A stretch of DNA of 59,102 bases from Thermoanaerobaculia bacterium (GTDB taxonomy: Bacteria; Acidobacteriota; Thermoanaerobaculia; Gp7-AA8), in the NCBI GenBank assembly GCA_017883265.1, contig JADGNX010000003.1, positions 1 through 59,102 on the forward strand. Reading direction: 5' to 3'. Shown here piece after piece: positions 47,612 to 55,479 of the stretch. Position numbers and translations under genes: made by a program. How positions within the stretch are numbered: position 1 is the first letter of the stretch; each line of letters starts with the position of its first letter. The notes under the pieces are model-generated. The model saw nothing but the letters and a program-made list of their open reading frames with translations. It had not been told where the DNA came from and did not search any database.

Positions 47612-48412
47612 TCAGGTCTGCTCGGAATTGCTGACCGCCCTCAGCTGATCGCGCCGTTGGAGCATCTGGGCGATGATGCTTACGGCGATCTCGTACGGAT
47701 GTCTCGTGCCGACCTCGAGGCCGATGGGACAGATGAACGCTTCCTGCAGGTCGGGAGAAAGGCCTGCTTCCGCCATGTCGCGTCTGAGAGCGATCGCTTT
47801 GGAGTGGCTGCCGATCGCGCCGAGGTAGGGAAATCCGCGGGTTCGGAGAATCTCGAGGAGGATCGGTTTATCGGTCGTGTGGCCCATCGTCATCAGGACC
47901 ACGAATGCGTCATCGGGCAGGGCACTGACCATTCCAGGCATGTCCGCGGCCACCTTGGTCTCGAGCTTCTCCGACAGGGGAAGACGGTCGATCCACTCCT
48001 GTCGGGGATCGATGCAGAGAATGTGGCAGTCGAAGTGGACCAGCAACGATACCAGGGCGTTGGCCACATGGCCGGCTCCGAAGACCACGATGTTCCAGCG
48101 TCCGAAGTTATGAGCCTCGAAGTAGAGCTTAACGATTCCTCCGCAGGTCATGCCGACGTCCTTGTTCAGATTCCACGCAGCGAATTGTGTCGCGCGCCGG
48201 CCGGTACCGGCCAGCATCTTCTGCGCTTCTGCGATCGCCTTCGTCTCTACCTTGCCGCCGCCGACCGTTCCCCAATGGCGGCCGCCGGAAGTCACGATCA
48301 TCTTCGCGCCCGGGTCCTGCGGCGCACTCCCCGCCGTGTCGACCACGGTGACGGTGACGAGAGGCTCGCCGGTTGCCATGAGCTCGTTGAGTGTTTCGAA
48401 GAACGTGGGCAT
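47612..48412 (-). CDS. xdhC: XdhC/CoxI family protein
   Basis: A 266-residue protein with the family's two halves. The N-terminal XdhC_CoxI domain includes T-V-V-D-T-A-G-S-A-P-Q-D-P-G-A-K-M and G-T-V-G-G-G-K-V-E, and the C-terminal Rossmann-type domain has V-V-F-G-A-G-H-V-A-N-A-L, M-T-M-G-H-T-T-D and L-G-A-I-G-S-H-S-K. XdhC binds molybdenum cofactor and inserts its sulfurated form into xanthine-dehydrogenase-type enzymes. None of those enzymes lies in this window, so the partner is elsewhere. A TAGAAT hexamer ends 12 bases before the ATG. It is convergent with the small basic protein gene (12-base gap). Confidence 0.9.
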   Translation of the reverse strand: MPTFFETLNELMATGEPLVTVTVVDTAGSAPQDPGAKMIVTSGGRHWGTVGGGKVETKAIAEAQKMLAGTGRRATQFAAWNLNKDVGMTCGGIVKLYFEAHNFGRWNIVVFGAGHVANALVSLLVHFDCHILCIDPRQEWIDRLPLSEKLETKVAADMPGMVSALPDDAFVVLMTMGHTTDKPILLEILRTRGFPYLGAIGSHSKAIALRRDMAEAGLSPDLQEAFICPIGLEVGTRHPYEIAVSIIAQMLQRRDQLRAVSNSEQT

Positions 48413-48424
48413 GTCCGTGGGCCG

Positions 48425-48430
48425 ATTCTA
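48425..48430 (-). promoter_or_regulatory. -10-like hexamer of xdhC
   Basis: TAGAAT on the minus strand, 12 bases before ATG 48412. No Shine-Dalgarno follows; the leader would be about 5 bases. Confidence 0.4.
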
Positions 48431-48621
48431 ATGTCTCCGGATGCCCATGCCCCCGGCGTGTTGGGAACGACGTGCGGGACGTCTCCCGGGTCTCGCGCCG
48501 TGATGACGCTTGTCCACTCCGTGCGGAGAGCGGAATCGGAGCAGTTGTTGCGCAGGCGTTTCAGCGCGGCGTTGTGGAACGGGCCTTCCATCTCTACACT
48601 TCTCGCTCGAGGAGAACGACG

Positions 48622-49146
48622 ATGACCGATCCGCGCTATCCAGTCGGGAGGTTTGCCAGGCCCGGTGAGCTGTCGATGGACGATCGAAAGGTGCTCATCG
48701 ATCAGATCGCCGCGGCGCCCGCGGCCCTGAGGGGGGCCGTTGCGGGACTGTCGGCGGCACAGCTTGGAACGCGCTATCGCGAAGGCGGATGGACCGTGCA
48801 GCAGGTGGTTCACCACCTCCCCGACAGTCATATGAATGCGTACACCCGGTTCAAGAAGGCGCTGACCGAGGACAATCCGACCATCAATCCGTTCATGGAA
48901 GACAAATGGGCGGAACTGAGCGATTCGCGCGAGGTTCCGCACGAGGTGTCGCTGACGCTGCTCGACTCCCTTCATACCCGCTGGCTTTCGATCCTCCGAG
49001 CCATGAAGGCCTCGGATTTTGCCAGGACACTCTTCCATCCGGAACATGGACAGATGCGACTCGACGACATGCTCGCGCTCTATTCCTGGCACGGCCGCCA
49101 CCACGTTGCGCAAATCACCTCGCTGCGAGAGAGGGAAGGGTGGTAG
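48622..49146 (+). CDS. YfiT/DinB-family putative metal-dependent hydrolase or thiol transferase
   Basis: 174 residues. The N-terminus D-P-R-Y-P-V-G-R-F and L-G-T-R-Y-R-E-G-G-W-T-V-Q-Q-V-V-H-H-L-P-D-S-H-M-N match the YfiT/BstA subgroup of the DinB four-helix-bundle superfamily. The metal-binding His triad is visible as H-H-L-P-D and Y-S-W-H-G-R-H-H-V-A-Q-I. YfiT-type proteins include bacillithiol transferases; whether this organism makes bacillithiol is unknown. ATG 48622 follows GGAGAACGACG; the open frame upstream to 48391 belongs to no conserved sequence. It is divergent from xdhC. Confidence 0.82.
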   Translation: MTDPRYPVGRFARPGELSMDDRKVLIDQIAAAPAALRGAVAGLSAAQLGTRYREGGWTVQQVVHHLPDSHMNAYTRFKKALTEDNPTINPFMEDKWAELSDSREVPHEVSLTLLDSLHTRWLSILRAMKASDFARTLFHPEHGQMRLDDMLALYSWHGRHHVAQITSLREREGW

Positions 49147-49157
49147 AAATTGAATCA

Positions 49158-49180
49158 AGAGTGAAGAGTGAAGGGTGAAG
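49158..49180 (+). repeat. Short GAGTGAA/GGGTGAA direct repeat
   Basis: Three tandem 7-8-base units (GAGTGAA, GAGTGAA, GGGTGAA plus G) lie 12 bases after the YfiT-like gene. The same unit builds the inverted repeat at 44248-44325. No coding or transcriptional role is evident. Confidence 0.6.
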
Positions 49181-49264
49181 CAGAGTGAGGTGTTAGCTTG
49201 TAAAGTGGGCAGTCGATGGAAGGCGTCCGCCGATCTCTTCCATAGCAGCCTTCCACGATAAGTG

Positions 49265-49987
49265 TTACTGCTCCAGGGCGTCGACGATCGCGTTGCCGAT
49301 CTCCTCGTAGCGTCCATCGAAGTGATGCCCTCCCGGCTCCGGGAGCTTTCGAATCAGCTGCGGATCGAGCGTGCGGCAAAGCGAGTCCGGCTCCTTCTCG
49401 CCATACACGCAAAGCATGCGGTAGCCGCGCATCCTCTCGAGCTCCGGCGCCACCGGAAACTGAGCTTCGCGCGGGTGGTAGAACGGGATCCAGCTGGGGT
49501 GATATCGGAAGTCGATGGCCGGCTCGAGACCGAGAAAAGCGACGAGCCGTACGCGTTCGCGGAGGTCGGCTGGAAGGCGGCTGGCCATGAACGGCAGGAT
49601 GTCGGCTCCTCGCGAATAGCCGAGCAGGAGGATCGTGGAGCGATTCCAGCGGAGCATGTACGTCCGAAGGATCCGTTCCAGAGCGCACGCTGATTCTTCC
49701 GCGGTCCGCCTGTCGCGAAAGAAGGCCGGCGTCGAGAAGCCGACAACCGGGATTCCCCGCGCCCGAATGGGGTCGGTCACCTTCGCGTCGATGCGGCGCC
49801 ATCCGCCGTCGCCGGTCAGCATCACCGCAAACGCAGTGTTGGTCGCCCCCGTGGCCGGGAGCTCGACGAGCGGAAGACCGGCGACGTCGGCTCGAGCCGG
49901 GCAAGGCTCAATCGGAGCGCTCTGCGCCGGCGAAGGCGCCGATATGGCAAAAAGCAGGATCGCGCAGATCGGTAGACGGCAATGCAT
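49265..49987 (-). CDS. VirJ/AcvB-type periplasmic alpha/beta-hydrolase (copy 2)
   Basis: A 240-residue exported protein with a signal peptide (M-H-C-R-L-P-I-C-A-I-L-L-F-A-I-S-A-P-S-P-A-Q). The VirJ domain shows L-T-G-D-G-G-W-R near residue 60, the nucleophile elbow G-Y-S-R-G-A-D-I-L-P-F and a C-terminal G-G-H-H-F-D-G-R-Y with the likely catalytic His. AcvB/VirJ proteins of Agrobacterium hydrolyse lysyl-phosphatidylglycerol. Here two copies follow mprF, the enzyme that makes that lipid. It begins 62 bases after copy 1. ATG 49987 is the signal-peptide start; the longer frame to 50161 is shadow. Confidence 0.82.
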   Translation of the reverse strand: MHCRLPICAILLFAISAPSPAQSAPIEPCPARADVAGLPLVELPATGATNTAFAVMLTGDGGWRRIDAKVTDPIRARGIPVVGFSTPAFFRDRRTAEESACALERILRTYMLRWNRSTILLLGYSRGADILPFMASRLPADLRERVRLVAFLGLEPAIDFRYHPSWIPFYHPREAQFPVAPELERMRGYRMLCVYGEKEPDSLCRTLDPQLIRKLPEPGGHHFDGRYEEIGNAIVDALEQ

Positions 49988-50049
49988 GCGGCGAGGAGAA
50001 CCGCTTGCCGGGCACACGTCATCCCGATGGCTGAACGAAGCCGGTGACG

Positions 50050-50745
50050 CTACTCGAGGTGGTCGAGAATGAGTTGAGCCAGCTTCTCGTATCCGCCGTC
50101 GAAGTGATGGGCCCCTTTCAGCGTCTGGATCACCACATTGGGCGCGCTCAGCTGCGGACAAAGCGAATCCTTGTCGTCCTGACCCCAGATGCAGAGGACC
50201 CTCTGCTGAGTGATCTTATCGAGCTCGGGACGAACTGGAAGGCCGACGGCCGCGTCGCGGAGCCAGTCGCTCATGTGAAACTCGAACTGCACCTTTGGAC
50301 TGGGGCCGAGCAACGCGATCAGGCGCACCCGCCCGAGTGCCTCCGGTGGCAATCGATTCGCCATCGCCGGAAGCACATCCGCTCCGCGCGAGTATCCGAT
50401 CAGGATCACGCGGCCTCTCTGCCAGATGGCAGCGTAGTGCTCGATGATGCGCTGCAGGTCGCGGGAGGCGTTTTCGGGAGTGCGCCGGGTCCAGAAATAA
50501 TCGAGCGCGTTCAAGCCGACGACCGGCATGCCTCGATCGGCCAGCACGCGCGCTATCGATCGGTCGATGCTGGCCCAGCCCCCGTCGCCCGAGATGAAGA
50601 TCACAAAAGTGTCCGAAGCTCCCTTGCTGGGAACCTCGATCAGGGGCAGCCCGAGCGCAGCGGCGCCGGTTGCCGCCCCCAACCGCGTGGAGGGAGCGGC
50701 CGCGAGGAGCAACGCCAGTCCGAGGACAGCGACGCGGGGGCTCAC
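50050..50745 (-). CDS. VirJ/AcvB-type periplasmic alpha/beta-hydrolase (copy 1)
   Basis: 231 residues, paralogous to the next gene. It has a signal peptide (V-A-V-L-G-L-A-L-L-L-A-A-A-P), F-I-S-G-D-G-G-W-A, the nucleophile motif L-I-G-Y-S-R-G-A-D-V-L-P-A-M and G-A-H-H-F-D-G-G-Y near the C-terminus. The GTG start overlaps the mprF stop by four bases (GTGA), so it is translated with mprF. Retention of the Ser-His motifs in both copies argues that both are active, perhaps on different aminoacyl-phospholipids. The substrate is inferred from family and context. Confidence 0.82.
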   Translation of the reverse strand: MSPRVAVLGLALLLAAAPSTRLGAATGAAALGLPLIEVPSKGASDTFVIFISGDGGWASIDRSIARVLADRGMPVVGLNALDYFWTRRTPENASRDLQRIIEHYAAIWQRGRVILIGYSRGADVLPAMANRLPPEALGRVRLIALLGPSPKVQFEFHMSDWLRDAAVGLPVRPELDKITQQRVLCIWGQDDKDSLCPQLSAPNVVIQTLKGAHHFDGGYEKLAQLILDHLE

Positions 50746-53294
50746 TTGGAGACCACTCCGCGGATACCACCGGATATGAGCGCGGCCAGGTTGGTCAGAA
50801 TGATCGGCAGGACGAGTCCGCCGGGGGAGGCCAGATACGTCGGCTCCCAGTGCGGATCGAACTTCTCCTTGTATTGTCGAAGCCCCTGAAAATTGTAGAA
50901 GTTCTCACCAAAGCGATATGTCAGTGCCCCCAGGCGATTCCAGAGAGGTCCCAGCGAGCGATTCTCCAGTCCCGAGAGCGGGGCCATTCCCAGGTTGAAC
51001 CAGCGATAGCCTTCCGCCTTGCCCCATAACATCAGCTCGAGGAACATGTAGTCCATCGTCCCCGAGGGTGCGTCTGGTGTCTGGCGCATGAGGTCGACCG
51101 AAAACTCTTTCTTTTCACCGCCGCACCACAGATTCGCAAAGGCCACGATGCGGTCGCCCCGTTTCACGACGCAGAGCGGAAAGCGGCGTATGTAGTCCTC
51201 GACGAAGAATCCGAGGGAGAAGCCTTTCTCTCGGGTTCTCTTCTCGGCCAGCCAGGCGTCTGAGATCGCCCGGATCTCGGCGAGATGCCCATCGACATCG
51301 GGCTGCGGAATGATCTGAAAGCTGCAACCCTCCGATTCGATCCGACGCTGCAGCTTCCGAAGCCATTTGCGGGATCCGCCCTCCAGGGAAAAGTCGTCCA
51401 GCGGGACGCGTGCTTCCTCGCCGATCTTCTGGATAGCCAGTCCGAGATCGATGTAGTACGGAAGATTATCGCGCTGCACCTCGTAGAAGACAGGCCAGCC
51501 TGCGTGCAGATCGCAGAGCTGTCGGAACTTCCAGATGAGCTCTCTTCTCTCTTCCGACGGACCGACCGGGTCGCCCATGGAGATCCAGCTGCGCCCTTCG
51601 ACCCCGTACATGATGAAAGCACGTCCGCTGTCGCTGAAGAGAAGCGGCTTGTCGCCCAGAAGTGCCAGGGAGGCCGCGCTGCTGGGATCGAAGGCTGCTA
51701 TTTCCTGGGCCCGCTGCAGAACCATGGCGCCGGGCAGGTCCGGATCGGGAGGGCTCGGCCGCAGCAGGCGGGCGATGGCGAAGAAGAGAACCCCGCCGAG
51801 AACACCGACCGATGCGCGGAGAAAACGGGGTGCGTCGCCGCGAAAGCTGAATCGCCACCAGAGATCCTGAGAGTAGTCCACATGCTTGTAGGAGAAGAAA
51901 CCGAGCCACAGCGAGCAGATGAGAACCAATGCGATGGCAGCGATCCATCCAGGGGTGAACGCTTCGCTGAAGAGCTTGGTCCGCCGATAGAAATGCCGCC
52001 GCGAGGCGATGAGCGTCAGCAGCATGACCAGGACAATTCCGGCTTCCTCGAAGTCGAGCCCCTTGAAGAGTTGAAAGACCATGGCCGCGCTGAGCACCAC
52101 GACCGTCAGATGGTATGCAGCATCCAGTCTCCGCTGCAGTCCTCGCGCGAGCAGGAGCAACCCGGCCCCTGCGATGCTGCCGAGAAAGTGGGAGAGCTCG
52201 ACGATTGGCAGGGGAAAGATGTGGCGGAGCTGCGCCGTGCGGCTGTGAATCGTCGGGGTGGCTCCGGAGAAGAGCAGGACAGCGCCGGCAACGAATGTGG
52301 CGAAGGCCAGAATCGTCGGCGTGATCCCCGGTGCCCATCGACCGAAGAGCCGCCCTACGCGAGCCACCCCCTCACGTCGCTCGAGAACCTCGTGCGTCCC
52401 GAGGAGAATCGTCGCAACGATCAGAGGAAAGAGATAGTAGATGGCGCGGAAGGCCAGCAGCGATCCGAGGATTGCCGCCGCCGGGAAATAGGGCGCCAGG
52501 AGCAGCAGCATGAGCGCTTCGAAAACCCCCAGCCCTCCTGGGACGTTGCTGGCGACACCTGCGATCTGAGCGAGGAGAAAGAAGGCCAGAAACCGGATGA
52601 AGGTGAGAGGGAGCGCATCGGGGAGCAGGACATACAACACGCTCGCCGCAATCAGCCAGTCGATCAGAGAGATCGCTGCCTGGCCGATGAAAATCGGGAT
52701 GGTCGGAAGCGGGAACTCCCAACCGCGCACCTGGATCGGCCGGCGGTGGCCGATGATCCACGCTGCGTAAAACACGGGGGGGATGAGCAGCAGCACTCCA
52801 AGGAGCCGGATGGAGGCGAACGGGATGTGGACCGACAGCGGAAGGGGCGGAGGGTGGAGCAGAAAAATGCCCCCGGCGAGCAGAACGAAGCCAAGCCAGA
52901 AACTGATGGCGCAGAATGCGATGACCTTGGCCACGTCGATGGTCGACAGCCGCCATGCGGTGTAAAGGCGATAGCGGAGCGATCCACCGACCAGCCCCGA
53001 CATTCCCATGGTGTTGTTGAACGCGTAGCCGATGAAGGAGGCCAGAGCGATCCGCCCGTAGGCCATCGGCTGCTGGATGTAGCGGAAGGCCAGCGTGTCG
53101 TAACCGGTCATGACCATGTAGCCGCATAGCGTCAGCAGCACCGAAAGCATGAGGCGCTCGGTTCCGATCGTGCCGAGATACGCCATCACCTCGCGGTAGC
53201 GGTACGCAGCCAGAGTGTGCTGGAGGATCCTGAGCGAGATCGCGAAGAGCGCGACGACGATCAGCGGTTTTAGGAAAGGCTGAAGCCGCTTCAT
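50742..53294 (-). CDS. mprF: Lysyl-phosphatidylglycerol synthase/flippase MprF
   Basis: An 850-residue bifunctional membrane protein. The N-terminal two-thirds hold about 13-14 transmembrane helices: a flippase domain of the UPF0104/LPG_synthase_TM type with N-N-T-M-G-M-S-G-L-V-G-G-S-L-R-Y-R and the N-V-P-G-G-L-G-V-F-E motif, then more helices. The C-terminal ~300 residues form the cytosolic GNAT-like DUF2156 domain, which transfers lysine (or another amino acid) from tRNA to phosphatidylglycerol. This lowers surface charge and affects cationic-peptide resistance. A TAGAAT hexamer ends 8 bases before the ATG. It heads an operon with two VirJ-type hydrolase genes. Confidence 0.93.
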   Translation of the reverse strand: MKRLQPFLKPLIVVALFAISLRILQHTLAAYRYREVMAYLGTIGTERLMLSVLLTLCGYMVMTGYDTLAFRYIQQPMAYGRIALASFIGYAFNNTMGMSGLVGGSLRYRLYTAWRLSTIDVAKVIAFCAISFWLGFVLLAGGIFLLHPPPLPLSVHIPFASIRLLGVLLLIPPVFYAAWIIGHRRPIQVRGWEFPLPTIPIFIGQAAISLIDWLIAASVLYVLLPDALPLTFIRFLAFFLLAQIAGVASNVPGGLGVFEALMLLLLAPYFPAAAILGSLLAFRAIYYLFPLIVATILLGTHEVLERREGVARVGRLFGRWAPGITPTILAFATFVAGAVLLFSGATPTIHSRTAQLRHIFPLPIVELSHFLGSIAGAGLLLLARGLQRRLDAAYHLTVVVLSAAMVFQLFKGLDFEEAGIVLVMLLTLIASRRHFYRRTKLFSEAFTPGWIAAIALVLICSLWLGFFSYKHVDYSQDLWWRFSFRGDAPRFLRASVGVLGGVLFFAIARLLRPSPPDPDLPGAMVLQRAQEIAAFDPSSAASLALLGDKPLLFSDSGRAFIMYGVEGRSWISMGDPVGPSEERRELIWKFRQLCDLHAGWPVFYEVQRDNLPYYIDLGLAIQKIGEEARVPLDDFSLEGGSRKWLRKLQRRIESEGCSFQIIPQPDVDGHLAEIRAISDAWLAEKRTREKGFSLGFFVEDYIRRFPLCVVKRGDRIVAFANLWCGGEKKEFSVDLMRQTPDAPSGTMDYMFLELMLWGKAEGYRWFNLGMAPLSGLENRSLGPLWNRLGALTYRFGENFYNFQGLRQYKEKFDPHWEPTYLASPGGLVLPIILTNLAALISGGIRGVVSK

Positions 53295-53302
53295 CCGGTG
53301 AG

Positions 53303-53308
53303 ATTCTA
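53303..53308 (-). promoter_or_regulatory. -10-like hexamer of mprF
   Basis: TAGAAT on the minus strand, 8 bases before ATG 53294, without a Shine-Dalgarno. It would drive the mprF-virJ-virJ operon. Confidence 0.45.
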
Positions 53309-53418
53309 TAAGTGAACGGTTCCGCGGGCTGTGACGGGCGTGTCATCAAGGCCGTGATGAGGCAGGAAACTGTGTCGGAGTGCGACGCCTCAGGCCTCAG
53401 GCCGCAGATCCATTGCCA

Positions 53419-53751
53419 TCATCGCCCGACCATCGGCACCGTCTGCGCCTCGGCGCTTCGGCCCACTCCTCGTCCGTCTGCGAGCTCCGGCCAGATCGCT
53501 TCGACCGGTCGCTTCTCACCAGCGGCGAAGCGTGCGTCGATACGCCGCACATAAGCGGTCGGGGCCGAAGTGTAACGAGCCCCCTGGCCTCCTTTGCGTA
53601 GCAACACCTGTTCATGTCCCAGAAGCGTGCGGACGTAGAGCTCTTTCTCGCTCCCGCCCATCCCCTGCCACCCCTCGCGAGAAAGAGGGTGAGGAGCGCA
53701 GGCCACGAGCAGGAGGATCGCAGCCGTCGCCCATGGCCATCGGGCGCTCAT
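53419..53751 (-). CDS. Small lipoprotein coupled to nadE
   Basis: 110 residues, not recognised beyond its targeting signal. A short hydrophobic stretch ends in the lipobox L-V-A-C (about residues 15-18), so it should be lipidated and anchored in the envelope. The rest is charged, with L-Y-V-R-T-L-L-G-H-E-Q-V-L-L near residue 40 and R-R-I-D-A-R-F-A-A-G-E-K-R-P-V-E-A-I-W-P-E-L, a pattern suggesting a small alpha/beta domain. The ATG overlaps the nadE stop by four bases. There is no known link between NAD synthesis and such a lipoprotein, so the coupling is notable. Confidence 0.6.
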   Translation of the reverse strand: MSARWPWATAAILLLVACAPHPLSREGWQGMGGSEKELYVRTLLGHEQVLLRKGGQGARYTSAPTAYVRRIDARFAAGEKRPVEAIWPELADGRGVGRSAEAQTVPMVGR

Positions 53752-55394
53752 CGCGGCTGCTCGGAGCGCCAGCGTTGTGCGATCGGCATCTGCCGTCCGC
53801 TGCCGAATGCTGTAGTCGACACCTTGATCGTCGGGGCCGCCTGACGGCGCTTGAATTCGCTGGTGTCGACCATCCGCAGCACCCTCTTCACCAGCTCGCG
53901 ATCGTAGCCGGCCGCTGCGATCTCATCGACCTCCTTCCACTCTTCGATGTACAGCCTGAGGATTCCATCGAGGATGTCGTACGGCGGCAGCGAGTCCTGA
54001 TCGGTCTGGTTAGGCCGCAGCTCCGCGGAAGGCGGCTTGGTAATCGTCGATGGAGGGATGACCGCACCCTTCCGATTCAGCCATTGCGCCACTTTGTAAA
54101 CGGTCGTCTTGTAGAGATCGCCGAGGAGCGAAAGCCCGCCCGCCATGTCGCCATAGAGAGTGCAGTAGCCGACCGCCATCTCCGACTTGTTCCCGGTGCT
54201 GAGGACCATGGCCCCGGTTCTGTTCGACCAGGCCATGAGGATGTTGCCGCGAATCCTGGCCTGCACGTTCTCGTTCGTGACGTCGAAGCGCCGGGTACCG
54301 AAAAGCTGATCGAAGGACGCTTCATACGCGCTGTAAATCGAGTCGATGGGGATGAGGCGGAATTCGATGCCGAGGTTCTCGGCCAGAAGACGGGCGTCGT
54401 CGACGCTGCCCTGCGAAGAGAATCGCGACGGCATGGCGATTCCGGTGACGTGTCCCTCGCCCAGGGCCTCGACAGCGATGGCCGCCGTGACGGCCGAGTC
54501 GATTCCGCCCGAGAGGCCGATGACGACGTCTGTGAAGCCGCATTTGCCGATGTAATCCCGCAGGCCGAGGATCAGGCCCCTGCCGATTTCTTCGTCTTCG
54601 GCCAGCAGCAGCACGGAGTCGCATGGCGATCCGGAAAGGCTGACCAGAGTGCCATCCGATTCAAACGGTCTGGCGCAGTAGATGGTCCGGCCGCTGGCGT
54701 CGATGACGATGCTCGATCCGTCGAAGAGCAACTCGTCGTTTCCTCCGACCTGATTGCAGTAGACCAGCGGCAACCTGTAGCGTCTGGCGATCTCCGAGAA
54801 GAGCTCGTACCGTGTCCGCCGCTTCCCGACGTTGAAGGGAGATGCCGAGATGTTCAGGAGCATCTGACATCCCTTGCCGGCCAGCTGATCGACCGGATTG
54901 TTGCGGTAGAGGCGGCTGCCGCCGATCTCTTCCTGGAACCAGAAATCCTCGCAGATCAGTACGCCGGCCGTTTGCCCGAAAAGCTGAACGGTGTGAACCG
55001 CGGCGGCTGGCTCGAAGTACCGAAGCTCGTCGAAGACGTCGTACGTCGGCAGAAGCGTCTTGTGTTGCTCCAGCAGGACCCTGCCGCGTTGAGCGATGAC
55101 CGCCGAGTTGCGCAACCGTTTCCCATGGGGCTCGCTGTTGCGGGTGACGCAGCCGAAGATCAGAGCGGTCTCGCCGGTCATGGCGGCGAGCGAGTCCCGG
55201 ATGGCCAGATTGGCGTCGACGAACGCGCTGCGGTCGAGGAGGTCGCGCGGCGGGTAGCCGGTGACTGCAAGCTCCGGAACCATGACGATTTCAGCTCCTG
55301 CCCGGGCGCCCTCCGAGTAGGCGCGGCGGATCAACTCGGCGTTTGCCTCGAGAGCCCCGACGGTCGGGTTGAGCTGGCCGAGATAAATCTTCAT
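53748..55394 (-). CDS. nadE: Glutamine-dependent NAD+ synthetase
   Basis: A 548-residue two-domain enzyme that amidates nicotinate-adenine dinucleotide. The N-terminal nitrilase-type glutaminase (about 1-260) has the catalytic triad: Glu in V-P-E-L-A-V-T-G-Y-P-P-R-D, Lys in H-K-T-L-L-P-T-Y-D-V-F-D-E and Cys in V-L-I-C-E-D-F-W. The C-terminal synthetase has the PP-loop G-L-S-G-G-I-D-S-A and S-T-G-N-K-S-E-M-A-V-G-Y. I chose ATG 55394 (M-K-I-Y-L-G-Q-L-N-P-T-V-G), the family start; an ATG lies three codons upstream and a TAGAAT hexamer ends 11 bases before 55394. Confidence 0.94.
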   Translation of the reverse strand: MKIYLGQLNPTVGALEANAELIRRAYSEGARAGAEIVMVPELAVTGYPPRDLLDRSAFVDANLAIRDSLAAMTGETALIFGCVTRNSEPHGKRLRNSAVIAQRGRVLLEQHKTLLPTYDVFDELRYFEPAAAVHTVQLFGQTAGVLICEDFWFQEEIGGSRLYRNNPVDQLAGKGCQMLLNISASPFNVGKRRTRYELFSEIARRYRLPLVYCNQVGGNDELLFDGSSIVIDASGRTIYCARPFESDGTLVSLSGSPCDSVLLLAEDEEIGRGLILGLRDYIGKCGFTDVVIGLSGGIDSAVTAAIAVEALGEGHVTGIAMPSRFSSQGSVDDARLLAENLGIEFRLIPIDSIYSAYEASFDQLFGTRRFDVTNENVQARIRGNILMAWSNRTGAMVLSTGNKSEMAVGYCTLYGDMAGGLSLLGDLYKTTVYKVAQWLNRKGAVIPPSTITKPPSAELRPNQTDQDSLPPYDILDGILRLYIEEWKEVDEIAAAGYDRELVKRVLRMVDTSEFKRRQAAPTIKVSTTAFGSGRQMPIAQRWRSEQPR

Positions 55395-55405
55395 GTCAGG
55401 CATCG

Positions 55406-55411
55406 ATTCTA
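55406..55411 (-). promoter_or_regulatory. -10-like hexamer of nadE
   Basis: TAGAAT on the minus strand, 11 bases before ATG 55394 (2 bases before the in-frame ATG 55403, which is then unlikely to be used). Confidence 0.4.
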
Positions 55412-55479
55412 AGCCATGGTGAGAGCGAGTCACGGCTGGGGGGCTCGCTGGTTGCAGCGTTCGCCTCGTTTTTGCAAGG

